Assembly (NCBI GenBank): GCA_050953085.1
Contig: JBMNLX010000005.1
Coordinates: 310,001-374,000, forward strand
DNA: 64,000 bases
Source: UBA3946 sp002385755
Lineage (GTDB): Bacteria; Bacillota_I; Bacilli_A; ML615J-28; CAG-698
Reading direction: 5' to 3'
Part shown: positions 42,659 to 52,306 of the stretch, in pieces
Numbering within the stretch: position 1 is the stretch's first letter
Layout of the letters: the number at the start of each line of letters is the position of its first letter
Notes under the pieces: generated by a model
What the model saw: the letters and a program-made list of their open reading frames with translations, nothing else
What the model was told of the DNA's origin: nothing
Databases searched by the model: none
Translations under genes and position numbers: made by a program

Positions 42659-44749
42659 ATGGAAACGAAAAAAATGAATAAGAAAAAAATGATATTTATC
42701 CTGGCGTTTGTTTTTTTGCATATTTTAAGCAGTTATTTAATTACCGCCGATTTTGTTTTTCCCGATATTAATCCTTACCCCCGGACTTTTTTTATGTTCA
42801 TTAACAGTTTTTTTGGGGATTTCGGGTTTATTATCTTGTTTTTGGGATTGGCAATTCTTATTTTCAAAACCGATTATAAAAGAGCAAAGTTTTTGATGAT
42901 TACGTCAATCTTTTTTTGCGTTTTGTATATCGGTTTGTCGGTTTACATTTTTTATTACAAAACTTTCTTCTCGTTCTATAACCTTCAAACATTTAAAACC
43001 CCGGCCGGCGATCAGGCGTTCGTGTTTTTGGTGAAGGCGTTGCCGGGTTTGCTCGTAAAGGCGAAATATATATTTCTGCTGCCGGCGGCGGTTATTATCA
43101 CTCTTTATATTTTACTATTCTTTCGAAATCGAAAGAATCAAGAGTTTTTCAAATCGTCGGTCGTCGGCGGTCTTAACCGTCTTTATATCGGGACTTTAAT
43201 GCTTTCCATCGGGTTGTTAATGATGGGGAACAGTCTCAGCGCCTATATCGTCGATATCGACGATACGTGGTATGAAGACAACGCCACGCCGATTTACGGC
43301 GTCCAGGCGACGGGATTTTTTAATTATTATCTTTATGACGCATACTCATATTTTTTCACCGACGAGATTTATCCCGAGGAAAAGAAAAAAGAGGTTCTCG
43401 AGAAGCTGGAGCAATATAAAAACAGCGAGCAAGTAAACCCAATCGACGGCAAAGTTTACGGTAACAGCCCTTACGGCGACATTTTTGCCGGGAAAAATTT
43501 GATTATGGTTCAAATGGAGTCGGTGAATAATTTCGTTATCGGCCTGACGATAGACGTTAACGGGGAAGCGGTCGAAGTGACGCCGAACCTTAATCGCATT
43601 TTAAAAAATTCCGTGTATTTCAATAATTACTATCACTCAGTTGGTATCGGGAACACTTCGGACGCGGAATTTACCGCTTTGACGGGGATTATTCCCGTCG
43701 GCAAGAATCTTACCGTCACGAGTTATTTCGACGGCGATTACGAGACATTGCCGAAATTGTTCCGGGAAAAAGGTTATTCATCGTTTTCCGTTCACGCCAA
43801 TATCGGCGCGTTTTATGAAAGGGGAAAGACGCATCCCCATTTATACGAGTTTGACGAGCATTATTCCACGGAAAAACTCGATATTGACCCTGAAAAATTA
43901 CTGCACACCTTCTTAAACGACGCCGACATGTTTCGTCAAACGGTGGCTCTTATGGAAGAATACGCGCAAGACGGTCCGGTTTTCGCTTTTCCGATTACGA
44001 TTTCCAATCACACGCCTTATAACAAACCTTTAGAAAGCGAGGATAATTGGTTTTCCGGAAAAGAAAACTTGTTCCCCGATGGTTTTAAACTGGTAGACAG
44101 CATAATCGACAACGCGCAATACACGGGTTATTTGGAACATGTCAGTTATACCGATTACGCTTTGGGCGTTTTGTTTGACAGTTTGGAGGAAAAAGGGTTG
44201 GCGGACGACACGATCGTGATTTTATACGGCGATCATGGCTGCGGTATTGATATATTTGATATGTTCATCGAAAGCCCCGAGCTCTTTGCAAATGAAATCA
44301 ATGATGTTTCGTTTTCTGTTGAAGACCAGCTCTCGAAACGTTTACTGCAGCGTCGTTTCCTTCAAAACGTTCCCTTTATTATTTACGATCCTTCCGGCGA
44401 GATAATCAAAGAGGGCGGGGATTTGGAACCGCAAGTCGTTTCTCTGGTGCGCGGAACCAATTGCACGGCGCGAACCGTTGCCAATCTTTTCGGATTGGAT
44501 TCGAAATACTATTTTGGCGTCGACGCTTTGACTGACGCGCCGACTTTCACTTACAATCCGCGCAATCACGACATTTACGTTGACGGAATGATTATTTCCG
44601 GTCAGTCGGAAGATTATTTCATTTTTGACGAGGAATACGTCTCGATATACGATGAAGATAAAAGAAAAGAAATACTGGAAATATTCCATGATTACAAAGA
44701 TTTTAATGATAAGTTATTAAAGTATAAAGTTTTTGTTTCAAAAGATTAG
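42659..44749 (+). CDS. ltaS: Lipoteichoic acid synthase family protein
   Basis: LtaS-type enzymes polymerise glycerol phosphate from phosphatidylglycerol on the outer face of the membrane. The 696-residue protein has about five N-terminal membrane helices (to about residue 195), then an extracellular sulfatase-like domain with Glu287 (VQMESV), catalytic Thr333 (GIGNTSDAEF) and the metal-site YGDHG near residue 525. Start at ATG behind GGAG; a second ATG five codons later is possible. It implies a monoderm envelope with polyglycerolphosphate polymers. Length and architecture are those of the family, although phosphoglycerol transferases of related type cannot be excluded. Confidence 0.9.
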   Translation: METKKMNKKKMIFILAFVFLHILSSYLITADFVFPDINPYPRTFFMFINSFFGDFGFIILFLGLAILIFKTDYKRAKFLMITSIFFCVLYIGLSVYIFYYKTFFSFYNLQTFKTPAGDQAFVFLVKALPGLLVKAKYIFLLPAAVIITLYILLFFRNRKNQEFFKSSVVGGLNRLYIGTLMLSIGLLMMGNSLSAYIVDIDDTWYEDNATPIYGVQATGFFNYYLYDAYSYFFTDEIYPEEKKKEVLEKLEQYKNSEQVNPIDGKVYGNSPYGDIFAGKNLIMVQMESVNNFVIGLTIDVNGEAVEVTPNLNRILKNSVYFNNYYHSVGIGNTSDAEFTALTGIIPVGKNLTVTSYFDGDYETLPKLFREKGYSSFSVHANIGAFYERGKTHPHLYEFDEHYSTEKLDIDPEKLLHTFLNDADMFRQTVALMEEYAQDGPVFAFPITISNHTPYNKPLESEDNWFSGKENLFPDGFKLVDSIIDNAQYTGYLEHVSYTDYALGVLFDSLEEKGLADDTIVILYGDHGCGIDIFDMFIESPELFANEINDVSFSVEDQLSKRLLQRRFLQNVPFIIYDPSGEIIKEGGDLEPQVVSLVRGTNCTARTVANLFGLDSKYYFGVDALTDAPTFTYNPRNHDIYVDGMIISGQSEDYFIFDEEYVSIYDEDKRKEILEIFHDYKDFNDKLLKYKVFVSKD

Positions 44750-44752
44750 ATG

Positions 44753-44778
44753 AGGTCGATTATATTTTCGACCTTTTT
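44753..44778 (+). terminator. Terminator after ltaS
   Basis: AGGTCGA pairs with TCGACCT (7 bp) with an 8-base AT loop followed by TTTTTCTT, 4 bases after the ltaS stop. Confidence 0.82.
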
Positions 44779-44828
44779 CTTGAAGGCGTTGCAAGTATAC
44801 TAACGCTTGGAAAAACATATAATTGTAT

Positions 44829-45569
44829 ATGGAAAAAAACACTTTTGCTTCGACTTTCGGTAAAGTGGCGTATTATTCTTCGGGGACCGGGAAAGATATT
44901 GTTTTTTTGCACGGCTGGGGGCAAGATTTTTCCTGTTTCGAAAAAATCGCGACTGCTTTGGCGGCGGAATACCGCGTCCTGGGAATCGACTTGCCCGGAT
45001 TCGGGGAGAGCGAAATACCGCGGAAGGCAATGTCGGTTTCCGATTATGCCGCGGCGTTCAAGGAACTCCTGGATGAGCTTGGGATAACAAACCCGGTTAT
45101 TGTGGCTCATTCTTTCGGCGGGAGAATCGCTCTTAATTATTGCGCCGAAAGCGGGGCCGAGAAATTAATCCTGGTCAGTTCCGCCGGCATTAGAAAACGT
45201 AATTTTTTTCTGCGATTGCGGGTATATCGTTACAAAATATTGAAAAAAGTTTATAAAGATTTCTTTCCCAAAAAGCATGAAAAATTAATCGCAAATTCGG
45301 GATCCGCCGATTACCGGAAATCAACCGGAGTCATGCGGGAGATCCTGGTAAAGGCGGTTAACCACGACTCCCGAAAAGACATGAAAAAAATAAATTGCCC
45401 CGCGTATTTGTTTTGGGGTTTGCTTGATGAGGAAACTCCTTATCGGAACGGCTTGCGAATGGCAAAATTAATACGCGGTTCCGAATTAATCACTTTTTAT
45501 AACAGCGGTCATTTTTGTTTCTTGCAGGAAGAAAAGAGATTTTTGCGCGCGCTAAAAAAAATATTATAG
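44829..45569 (+). CDS. Alpha/beta-fold hydrolase
   Basis: A 246-residue cytoplasmic alpha/beta hydrolase with oxyanion motif HGWGQ (28-32), nucleophile Ser95 in AHSFGG, a helical cap, a probable acid Asp in WGLLDEETP and catalytic His in NSGHFCF. Substrate unknown. The start ATG has no recognisable ribosome-binding site and lies only 5 bases after a TATAAT, so the transcript may be leaderless, though the -35 is poor. It is 9 bases before the MurF-like gene and probably cotranscribed with it and ddl. Confidence 0.85.
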   Translation: MEKNTFASTFGKVAYYSSGTGKDIVFLHGWGQDFSCFEKIATALAAEYRVLGIDLPGFGESEIPRKAMSVSDYAAAFKELLDELGITNPVIVAHSFGGRIALNYCAESGAEKLILVSSAGIRKRNFFLRLRVYRYKILKKVYKDFFPKKHEKLIANSGSADYRKSTGVMREILVKAVNHDSRKDMKKINCPAYLFWGLLDEETPYRNGLRMAKLIRGSELITFYNSGHFCFLQEEKRFLRALKKIL

Positions 45570-45578
45570 AGGGCGGCT

Positions 45579-47126
45579 ATGGAAATTCTAAAAAACATCA
45601 TTGAATATTTTTCTTTATTCTTCGGGGTATTGTTGACACTTCTTATGATTTCGCGTTTGGCAAACCTCTTCCAACAAAGTCATTACCACTTTTCATCGAT
45701 TCCCCTGGTTTTGAAATATTATTATTACCGGAACGGGGTGTTTTTACTGCCGCTAGCGCCGTTGGTTTTTCTGGCCGGGTATTGGTATGCGCAACTTTTG
45801 TATTTAATTTACTCCCTGGCGCTGTTATATTTTTATGAAAAACGCCCGCCGATAATCAAATTGAAAATAACCCCGCGCGTCCGGCGGCTTTTGGTCACGC
45901 TTTTTTTAATATCGATTATCTCCGGCACGCTTTTGCATTTTCTCCTGCCCCTCCCGCAACTTCACTCGTCGCTCGCGATCGTTCATCTTTCGCTCCCGTT
46001 GTTTGTTTTTTTGGCCGCGGCGATCGCTTATCCCGTCGAATATGCCGTCGCCCGTTATTATCAACTGAAAGCGGGAAAAAAATTAAAAAAATACAACCCG
46101 ACGGTAATCGGCGTTACCGGCAGTTACGGCAAAACCACGACAAAAAATATTCTTTTTACCATGATGCGCGAAAAAGAAATGGTTCTTTGCACCGACAAGT
46201 CATATAACACGCCAAACGGGATAGCCCTTAACGTTAATCAAAAACTTTACCCGGACTACGGGTGGTTTATCGCGGAGATGGGGGCGAGCCGAAAAGGCGA
46301 CATAAAAAAGCTTGTCAATTTCCTGCGGCCGCGCTACGGCGTCGTCACCTCCGTAGGCCCGCAACACCTTAAATCATTTAAGTCGATGGATAATATTATC
46401 GCGGAAAAAACGGCGTTAATTGACGGTCTGCCCGCAGACGGCGTCGGCGTTATCAATGTCGACTGCGAGCATCTTTCAAACCGCGAATATAAGACCTCCG
46501 CCCGGATTGTTACTTTCGGAATTAACCGCGAGGCCGATTACCGCGCTATAAACATTGTCGCCGATACCCGGGGTTTGCGATTTACCGTTCGCTATCCAGG
46601 CGGCGAGGCCGAAATCGAAACCTTGCTTCTAGGGCGTCATAATGTTTATAATTTGCTCGCCTCTTTCGCCTTGGCGAAAGAATTGGGCGTGCCCGTAAGC
46701 GAGATAGTTTTCCAGGCCGCGCGTCTGGAGCCGGTAAAAAACCGTCTCAGCGTCGCGCAGGACGGTCGTTACACGATTTTAGAAGACGCCTATAACAGCA
46801 ATCCCGCCGGTTTCGCGAGCGCTCTTGAAGTCTTAGCCCGCGGAAAGAAACCCCGAGTATTAATCACGCCGGGAATTGTCGAGACCGGGCCGCTTGAAAA
46901 AGAGATCAATTACGGGTTGGCGGAAAAAATCGCCGCGGTTTGCGATTACGTAGTTTTGATCTCGTCCCCGACGGGATTGATTATAAAGAAAGGTCTTGAA
47001 GATTACGGATTTAGCAATTTCTCCGTCGTCAAAGATTACCGGGAAGCGATCGCGCGAGTGAAAAGCGAATTTCCCGCGGCGACCGTTCTGGTAGAAAACG
47101 ACATCGCCGATATCTATAAAATTTAA
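45579..47126 (+). CDS. Membrane-anchored MurF-like Mur ligase
   Basis: The 515-residue protein starts with about five hydrophobic helices (roughly 8-28, 53-85 as two, 102-123, 130-155), then a Mur ligase catalytic core with P-loop GVTGSYGKTTTK (178-189), AEMGASRKGD and a C-terminal ligase domain with EDAYNSNPAGF. The core matches MurF, which adds D-Ala-D-Ala, and ddl follows 40 bases later. The usual soluble N-terminal UDP-binding domain of MurF is replaced by the membrane region. If no other MurF exists in the genome this is probably the functional enzyme, tethered to the membrane. Confidence 0.82.
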   Translation: MEILKNIIEYFSLFFGVLLTLLMISRLANLFQQSHYHFSSIPLVLKYYYYRNGVFLLPLAPLVFLAGYWYAQLLYLIYSLALLYFYEKRPPIIKLKITPRVRRLLVTLFLISIISGTLLHFLLPLPQLHSSLAIVHLSLPLFVFLAAAIAYPVEYAVARYYQLKAGKKLKKYNPTVIGVTGSYGKTTTKNILFTMMREKEMVLCTDKSYNTPNGIALNVNQKLYPDYGWFIAEMGASRKGDIKKLVNFLRPRYGVVTSVGPQHLKSFKSMDNIIAEKTALIDGLPADGVGVINVDCEHLSNREYKTSARIVTFGINREADYRAINIVADTRGLRFTVRYPGGEAEIETLLLGRHNVYNLLASFALAKELGVPVSEIVFQAARLEPVKNRLSVAQDGRYTILEDAYNSNPAGFASALEVLARGKKPRVLITPGIVETGPLEKEINYGLAEKIAAVCDYVVLISSPTGLIIKKGLEDYGFSNFSVVKDYREAIARVKSEFPAATVLVENDIADIYKI

Positions 47127-47166
47127 TAAGGGGTTACTTTAATGATAAAACGTGAGGGGGATATAT

Positions 47167-48288
47167 ATGAAAAAAAGAATCGCCGTCGTTTTTGGCGGCA
47201 ATTCGGTCGAGCATGAGATCTCGATTTTGTCGATGATACAAGTCAGCCACGCGATCGATCGCGCTCGTTATGACGTTATTCATATTTACATTACCAAAAA
47301 GGGCGAGTTTTGGGTCGGACCACGGTTTGACAGTCTTGAAACTTTCCGAAAGCCCGGTTTCAAACATTATCCCGTCGCTCCGTATAAGCGCGACGGTCGC
47401 CTGCGCTTGAAAGGAATAAAACCTTTCCTGCCTGCTAAATATAGAAAGCCGATAGATGTCGTCGTTCCGGTCGCTCACGGCAATAACGTCGAGGACGGGA
47501 GTCTCGCCGGTTTCTTCAATGTTTTAGGCGTCCCGTACGCCGGAAGCCCGGTTCTTCCCGCGGCGTTGCTCCAAAATAAATACTACACAAAATTGTTGCT
47601 TTCGGAAATCGGTCTCCCCGTCGTTCCTTATTTTTACTTCAGCCTGAAGGATTATAAAAGAGATGTTTTCACCGTTTTGGAGAAGAGTTCCGAATTGGGA
47701 TATCCTTTGATTGTGAAACCGGTGTCGCTCGGCTCGAGCATCGGGATAAAGATCGCCGAAGACCGCGACGAGTTAATCAAAGCCCTAAATTACGTCGTTA
47801 AATATGACGACGATATAATCGTCGAAAAGAAACTTGTCGGTTATCGCGAATTAAATCAAGCGGTATTGAAAACGGATGGCGAGCACCGACTCTCGGAAAT
47901 CGAGGAAGTCAAAAGCGGGAATGCTTTTCTGACTTTTGACGACAAGTACTTGCCGGTTGACTCAAGCCGGGAAATCCCCGCTAATCTTTCCCCGAGTCTT
48001 GCCGGCGCAGTCGCCGCGGCGAGCGAAAGAATCGCGACCGCCTTCCGCACGCAAGGCGTCATCAGGATTGACTATTTATATGATACCGCCGAAGAAGTCC
48101 TATACGTCAACGAAATCAACACGATTCCCGGCTCGCTTGCCTTTTATTTGTTCGAAGAGAAAACGCCGTTTCCCGATTTAATCAATAAAATGATTAACCA
48201 GGCGGTAAAAGATAAGTATGACAAAGACTTAAAAGTCACTTCTTTTCCATCCAATGTCTTATTTACAAAAAGCGGTCTCAAAAAATAA
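47167..48288 (+). CDS. ddl: D-alanine--D-alanine ligase
   Basis: Joins two D-alanines for peptidoglycan precursors. The 373-residue ATP-grasp enzyme starts MKKRIAVVFGGNSVEHEIS, has the PVAHGNNVEDGSLAGF segment and ends with the metal-binding INEINTIPGSLAFYL. The ATG follows GAGGGGG by 8 bases; an upstream GTG-type start is less likely. It follows the MurF-like gene, giving a ddl-murF functional pair. Whether it could make D-Ala-D-Ser or D-Ala-D-Lac cannot be judged from sequence alone. Confidence 0.93.
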   Translation: MKKRIAVVFGGNSVEHEISILSMIQVSHAIDRARYDVIHIYITKKGEFWVGPRFDSLETFRKPGFKHYPVAPYKRDGRLRLKGIKPFLPAKYRKPIDVVVPVAHGNNVEDGSLAGFFNVLGVPYAGSPVLPAALLQNKYYTKLLLSEIGLPVVPYFYFSLKDYKRDVFTVLEKSSELGYPLIVKPVSLGSSIGIKIAEDRDELIKALNYVVKYDDDIIVEKKLVGYRELNQAVLKTDGEHRLSEIEEVKSGNAFLTFDDKYLPVDSSREIPANLSPSLAGAVAAASERIATAFRTQGVIRIDYLYDTAEEVLYVNEINTIPGSLAFYLFEEKTPFPDLINKMINQAVKDKYDKDLKVTSFPSNVLFTKSGLKK

Positions 48289-48317
48289 TGAGTTTTCAGT
48301 GAAAACTCATTTTTTAT
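48287..48317 (+). terminator. Terminator after ddl, overlapping the stop codon
   Basis: AATGAGTTTT pairs perfectly with AAAACTCATT around a 5-base loop, followed by TTTTT. The left arm starts within the ddl TAA. Confidence 0.92.
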
Positions 48318-48353
48318 TTTCAAATTCATTATTTTAAAAATTGAACAAATTAA

Positions 48354-48382
48354 TTGAAGATAAAATGCTATTATTGTATAAT
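48354..48382 (+). promoter_or_regulatory. Promoter of tilS-hpt-ftsH-rqcP
   Basis: TTGAAG, 17-base spacer and TATAAT, 18 bases before the tilS ATG; ATGAGGT in the short leader is the ribosome-binding site. Confidence 0.82.
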
Positions 48383-48400
48383 AATATAATGAGGTAAATA

Positions 48401-49729
48401 ATGATTGACCGCGTTATTGATTTTTTTGAGAAAAACAAATTACAATTGAATAATAAAAAAATTGTGATCGCCGTTTCGGCGGGCGTCGATTCGATGGTCT
48501 TGCTTGAGATTTTCATAGAGCTAAAGGCGCGATTTGACTTTGCCATCGAAGTAGCCCATATAAATCACCAGGTGCGAAAGCAATCAAAAGACGAAGAAAA
48601 ATATATAAAAACCTTTTGTTTGCGTCATAATATTAAGTGTCATCTCCATCGCTTGGAAGCGAACGACGACGCTAATTTTCAGGATTATGCGCGTCGCGAA
48701 AGATACGCCTTTTTCGACGGCGTCATGAAAGAGATTAACGCCGATTATTTATTGACCGGTCATCATGCCGACGACAACACGGAAACGGTGATCATGCGGA
48801 TTATGCGCGGCAGCGGTCTTAAAGGTTATGCCGGGATCGCCCCGGTCGTTAACGCCGGCGATTATTTGCTTGTCAGGCCGCTTTCCAATATTACTAAAGC
48901 GGAAATTTACGCTTATGCGGAAATGACGGGCGTTAAATATTTTCAGGACGAAAGCAATTTTTCCGACACTTATACCCGAAACCGGATTAGGCGGAATATC
49001 GTCCCGTCGTTGGTCGCGGAGGAAACTGATATTCACGATAAATTCCGGGAATTTTCCGAGACGCTTACCGGGGCTTGGGAAGTCGTCGCGACCCGCGTCG
49101 GAGAAATTATAAACGAGATGATTGAAAGCGACGGTAAGAAAATCAGCTTTTCCCGCGATGAATTCGCCAAATTGTCGGAATTTCTACAGTACGAGGTGTT
49201 GTTCGCAATCCTAAAGCGCTATCGCCCGAGCAAAAGCAACGTCGGCGAGATAATAAAATTAATCCATTCGGCGAAAAAAAACTTGAAGGTTTATTTTAAA
49301 AACCAATTCACGGTTGTGAAGGAGTATGGCGTCGTTAGTTTATATGACGGCGAGATCATAAAACCGGTTTTCGACGTTGAAATCTCGAAGCCCGGAATAT
49401 ACGCGATAAATGACAGTATATCGGTAAATGTTCTTAAAATAAATCAAATGGACATTTTAAAACCTGATGAAGTATGGTATAATAATGCTATGTTGCCGGT
49501 AAGAGTCCGGTCCCGGAAACCGGGCGACAGAATTTTACTTTCCTCCGGTTATAAAAAAATAAAAGACTTGCTTATCGATAAAAAAATCGGCATATTAACG
49601 AGAGAAAAAATCCTCGTAATCGAGAAAGACGGGGAAATAATCGCCGTTCCGGGCATCGCCCGGAGCCGGCGCCTACAAAAAATCAAGGAAAGAAACATAT
49701 TGATAAGGGTGGAAAGATATGAAGGATGA
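48401..49729 (+). CDS. tilS: tRNA(Ile)-lysidine synthetase
   Basis: Modifies C34 of the CAU-anticodon isoleucine tRNA to lysidine so that it reads AUA. The 442-residue protein has the PP-loop VSAGVDSM (25-32; SGGxDS is usual), HINHQVR, TGHHADDNTET and a C-terminal substrate-recognition domain with VRVRSRKPGDRI. It begins a cluster with hpt and ftsH, as in Bacillus, and overlaps hpt by 11 bases. Confidence 0.95.
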   Translation: MIDRVIDFFEKNKLQLNNKKIVIAVSAGVDSMVLLEIFIELKARFDFAIEVAHINHQVRKQSKDEEKYIKTFCLRHNIKCHLHRLEANDDANFQDYARRERYAFFDGVMKEINADYLLTGHHADDNTETVIMRIMRGSGLKGYAGIAPVVNAGDYLLVRPLSNITKAEIYAYAEMTGVKYFQDESNFSDTYTRNRIRRNIVPSLVAEETDIHDKFREFSETLTGAWEVVATRVGEIINEMIESDGKKISFSRDEFAKLSEFLQYEVLFAILKRYRPSKSNVGEIIKLIHSAKKNLKVYFKNQFTVVKEYGVVSLYDGEIIKPVFDVEISKPGIYAINDSISVNVLKINQMDILKPDEVWYNNAMLPVRVRSRKPGDRILLSSGYKKIKDLLIDKKIGILTREKILVIEKDGEIIAVPGIARSRRLQKIKERNILIRVERYEG

Positions 49730-50276
49730 TATTTTAAAAGATGATTTTATCGATGAAATCATTTTAACCCGGGAAGAAATAGCGGGTATTTGCGAAAAGT
49801 TCGGCGAGAAACTGACCGAGGAATATCGCGGAAAAAGACCGATCCTGGTAGGGCTTCTCAAAGGAAGCATTCCCTTCATGGCGGAACTGATGAAACACAT
49901 CAAATGCGAGACGGAAATCGACTTTATCCAGGCGAGCAGTTACAGCGGCGTCAAGTCCAAGGGGGCCGTGATGATTCTCAAAGATATGATAACGCCGGTT
50001 AAAGACCGTCACGTTATAATTGTTGAGGATATTATCGATACCGGTCTCACGATTCAGGAAGTAATGAATCTTTTCCAGGACCGCGGCGCCAAAAGCATCG
50101 AAATCGTAACGCTTTTGGACAAACCAGCCGGGAGAACGGTCAATACCGTAACACCCAAATATATCGGCAAAACCATCCCCAATAAATTCGTTGTCGGGTT
50201 TGGTTTGGATTATGACGAGCTTTACCGCAACCTGGACTATGTCGGCGTTCTTAAAGAAGCCGTTTACAAGAAATAA
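49719..50276 (+). CDS. hpt: Hypoxanthine phosphoribosyltransferase
   Basis: Salvages hypoxanthine and guanine to IMP and GMP. The 185-residue protein has the PRPP-binding motif VEDIIDTG (102-109), the flexible loop near SSYSGVKSKG (73-82) and the PPi loop LLKGS (46-50). Length is normal. It lies between tilS and ftsH, the conserved Bacillus order. Confidence 0.96.
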   Translation: MKDDILKDDFIDEIILTREEIAGICEKFGEKLTEEYRGKRPILVGLLKGSIPFMAELMKHIKCETEIDFIQASSYSGVKSKGAVMILKDMITPVKDRHVIIVEDIIDTGLTIQEVMNLFQDRGAKSIEIVTLLDKPAGRTVNTVTPKYIGKTIPNKFVVGFGLDYDELYRNLDYVGVLKEAVYKK

Positions 50277-50287
50277 GGAGGATTTTA

Positions 50288-52306
50288 ATGTCACAAGGAC
50301 CACAACAGTTGAAACCCAAAGGAATAAAAAAAGCCGATATCGGCATTATTGCAATAATCACTTTGCTGATAGTCGGCGTTATTATATTTATGCGCAACGC
50401 CTCGGGCAAGCCGGACAAGCTTAATTATAACGATTTCCGGCAATACGTGATCGAGGGCCGGATCGAAAACGCCACTATCACCCCGCTCGGAGGCGATAAT
50501 ATCGGTTACGTTAATATCTCGGGCGATTACCGCGATTCTGAGAATCAAAAGGCCCGTTACACTGTTATGATTCCCGAGACTTCGCTCGATAACGAGATTT
50601 TGCCAATTTTCGTGCAAAATAATGTCGATGTCGATTATAAAAAAATGAGTTCCATTGACTGGTTCTCGATTATTGTTTTGGTCGTCCTGCCGATATTATT
50701 GGTTGTCGGGATGATAATCTTTTTCATGCGCAGCGCCGGGGGAGCCGCGGGCACGAACCGGGCTTTTGAATTCGGCCGCAGCCGCGCCCGACTTGCCCGT
50801 CACTCGCGGACGACGTTCAGGGATGTCGCCGGCTTGGACGAAGAAAAACAAGAACTAGAAGAAGTAATCGACTTTTTGAAATACCCGAAAAAATATTTTG
50901 AAATCGGCGCTCGGATTCCCAAGGGAATACTTTTGGTCGGGCCGCCGGGAACCGGTAAGACTTTGCTCGCCAGAGCGGTCGCCGGCGAGGCCAAAGTGCC
51001 GTTTTATTCGATATCGGGTAGCGAATTCGTGGAGATGTTCGTCGGCGTCGGCGCCAGCCGCGTCCGCGACATGTTCCGTCAGGCGAAGCAGAATCCCCCC
51101 TGCATTGTGTTTATCGACGAGTTGGACGCCGTCGGCCGGCAAAGAGGAACCGGCTTGGGCGGCGGCCATGACGAAAGGGAACAGACGCTCAATCAGCTCC
51201 TGGTTGAAATGGACGGATTTCAGGAAAATTCCGGCGTGATCGTGATGGCGGCGACTAACCGCGTGGACGTCTTGGACCCGGCGTTGCTCCGCCCCGGACG
51301 TTTCGACCGACAAATAAGGATTTCCAATCCCGACGTGAAAGGCCGCACCGACATTCTAAAGGTGCACGCGCGGAACAAAAAAATATCCCCGAAAGTCAAT
51401 CTCGAGGACGTGGCGAAAAGGACGCCGGGATTTTCCGGCGCCGACCTGGAAAACTTGCTTAACGAGGCCGCGTTGCTCGCGGCGCGCGAAGGCCGGAAGG
51501 AAGTCAAGATTTACGATATCGACGAGGCCGTTGACCGCGTCTTGATGGGGCCGGCGAAACGGAGCCGTAAGTACTCGGAATTCGAAAAACGGATTGTCGC
51601 GTATCATGAAGCCGGACACGCCGTTATCGGGGTTAAGCTTGATAACGCCGAGATCGTGCAAAAAGTAACGATCGTTCCCCGCGGCGAGTATGGCGGTTAT
51701 AACTTGATGACGCCGGAAGAAGAGCGTTTCCTGCGCACGAAATCGGGGCTGCTCGATACGATCGTCGGGTTGCTCGCGGGAAGAGTGGCGGAAGAACTGA
51801 TGTTTAACGAGATGACGACCGGCGCTCACAGCGACTTCCAAAAGGCGACGATGATCGCCCGGGCAATGGTCACCGAATATGGGATGAGCAAACTCGGGCC
51901 GATTCAATACGAGCGCGCCGCCGACCAAGTATTTTTGGGTCGCGACTATATGAAAGACAAAAACTTTTCCGACCAGGTGGCGTTGGAAATCGACCAGGCG
52001 ATAAGAGAGATTATCGACGAATGCTACGAAAAAGCGAAAAAAATATTAGTCGACAATAAAGATCTCTTAAAATTAATCGCCGAGCATCTGATCGAGATTG
52101 AAACCTTGACCAAAGAAGATATTTATGAGCTTGTCAACACCGGTCAGCTCGCTTGGTGGGAAAAGAAAAAAGCCAAAGAAGAAGCCGAGAGAATAGCGAA
52201 AGAAAAAGAAGAAGAATTACAGGAGATTTATCGCAAGCAACTCGAGGCGATGCAAAACGCGAAAAAGACCGATAAACCCGAAGGCGGAGACGATGCGACT
52301 GGATAA
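50288..52306 (+). CDS. ftsH: ATP-dependent zinc metalloprotease FtsH
   Basis: Membrane-bound AAA+ protease for quality control of membrane and regulatory proteins. The 672-residue protein has two membrane helices (about 17-35 and 125-147), Walker A GPPGTGKT (218-225), Walker B IVFIDELDAVG, the second region of homology ALLRPGRFDRQI and the zinc site HEAGH (440-444). A charged coiled-coil-like C-terminus follows TGQLAWWEKK. TAAGGAGG precedes the ATG. It overlaps rqcP by 14 bases. Confidence 0.97.
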   Translation: MSQGPQQLKPKGIKKADIGIIAIITLLIVGVIIFMRNASGKPDKLNYNDFRQYVIEGRIENATITPLGGDNIGYVNISGDYRDSENQKARYTVMIPETSLDNEILPIFVQNNVDVDYKKMSSIDWFSIIVLVVLPILLVVGMIIFFMRSAGGAAGTNRAFEFGRSRARLARHSRTTFRDVAGLDEEKQELEEVIDFLKYPKKYFEIGARIPKGILLVGPPGTGKTLLARAVAGEAKVPFYSISGSEFVEMFVGVGASRVRDMFRQAKQNPPCIVFIDELDAVGRQRGTGLGGGHDEREQTLNQLLVEMDGFQENSGVIVMAATNRVDVLDPALLRPGRFDRQIRISNPDVKGRTDILKVHARNKKISPKVNLEDVAKRTPGFSGADLENLLNEAALLAAREGRKEVKIYDIDEAVDRVLMGPAKRSRKYSEFEKRIVAYHEAGHAVIGVKLDNAEIVQKVTIVPRGEYGGYNLMTPEEERFLRTKSGLLDTIVGLLAGRVAEELMFNEMTTGAHSDFQKATMIARAMVTEYGMSKLGPIQYERAADQVFLGRDYMKDKNFSDQVALEIDQAIREIIDECYEKAKKILVDNKDLLKLIAEHLIEIETLTKEDIYELVNTGQLAWWEKKKAKEEAERIAKEKEEELQEIYRKQLEAMQNAKKTDKPEGGDDATG

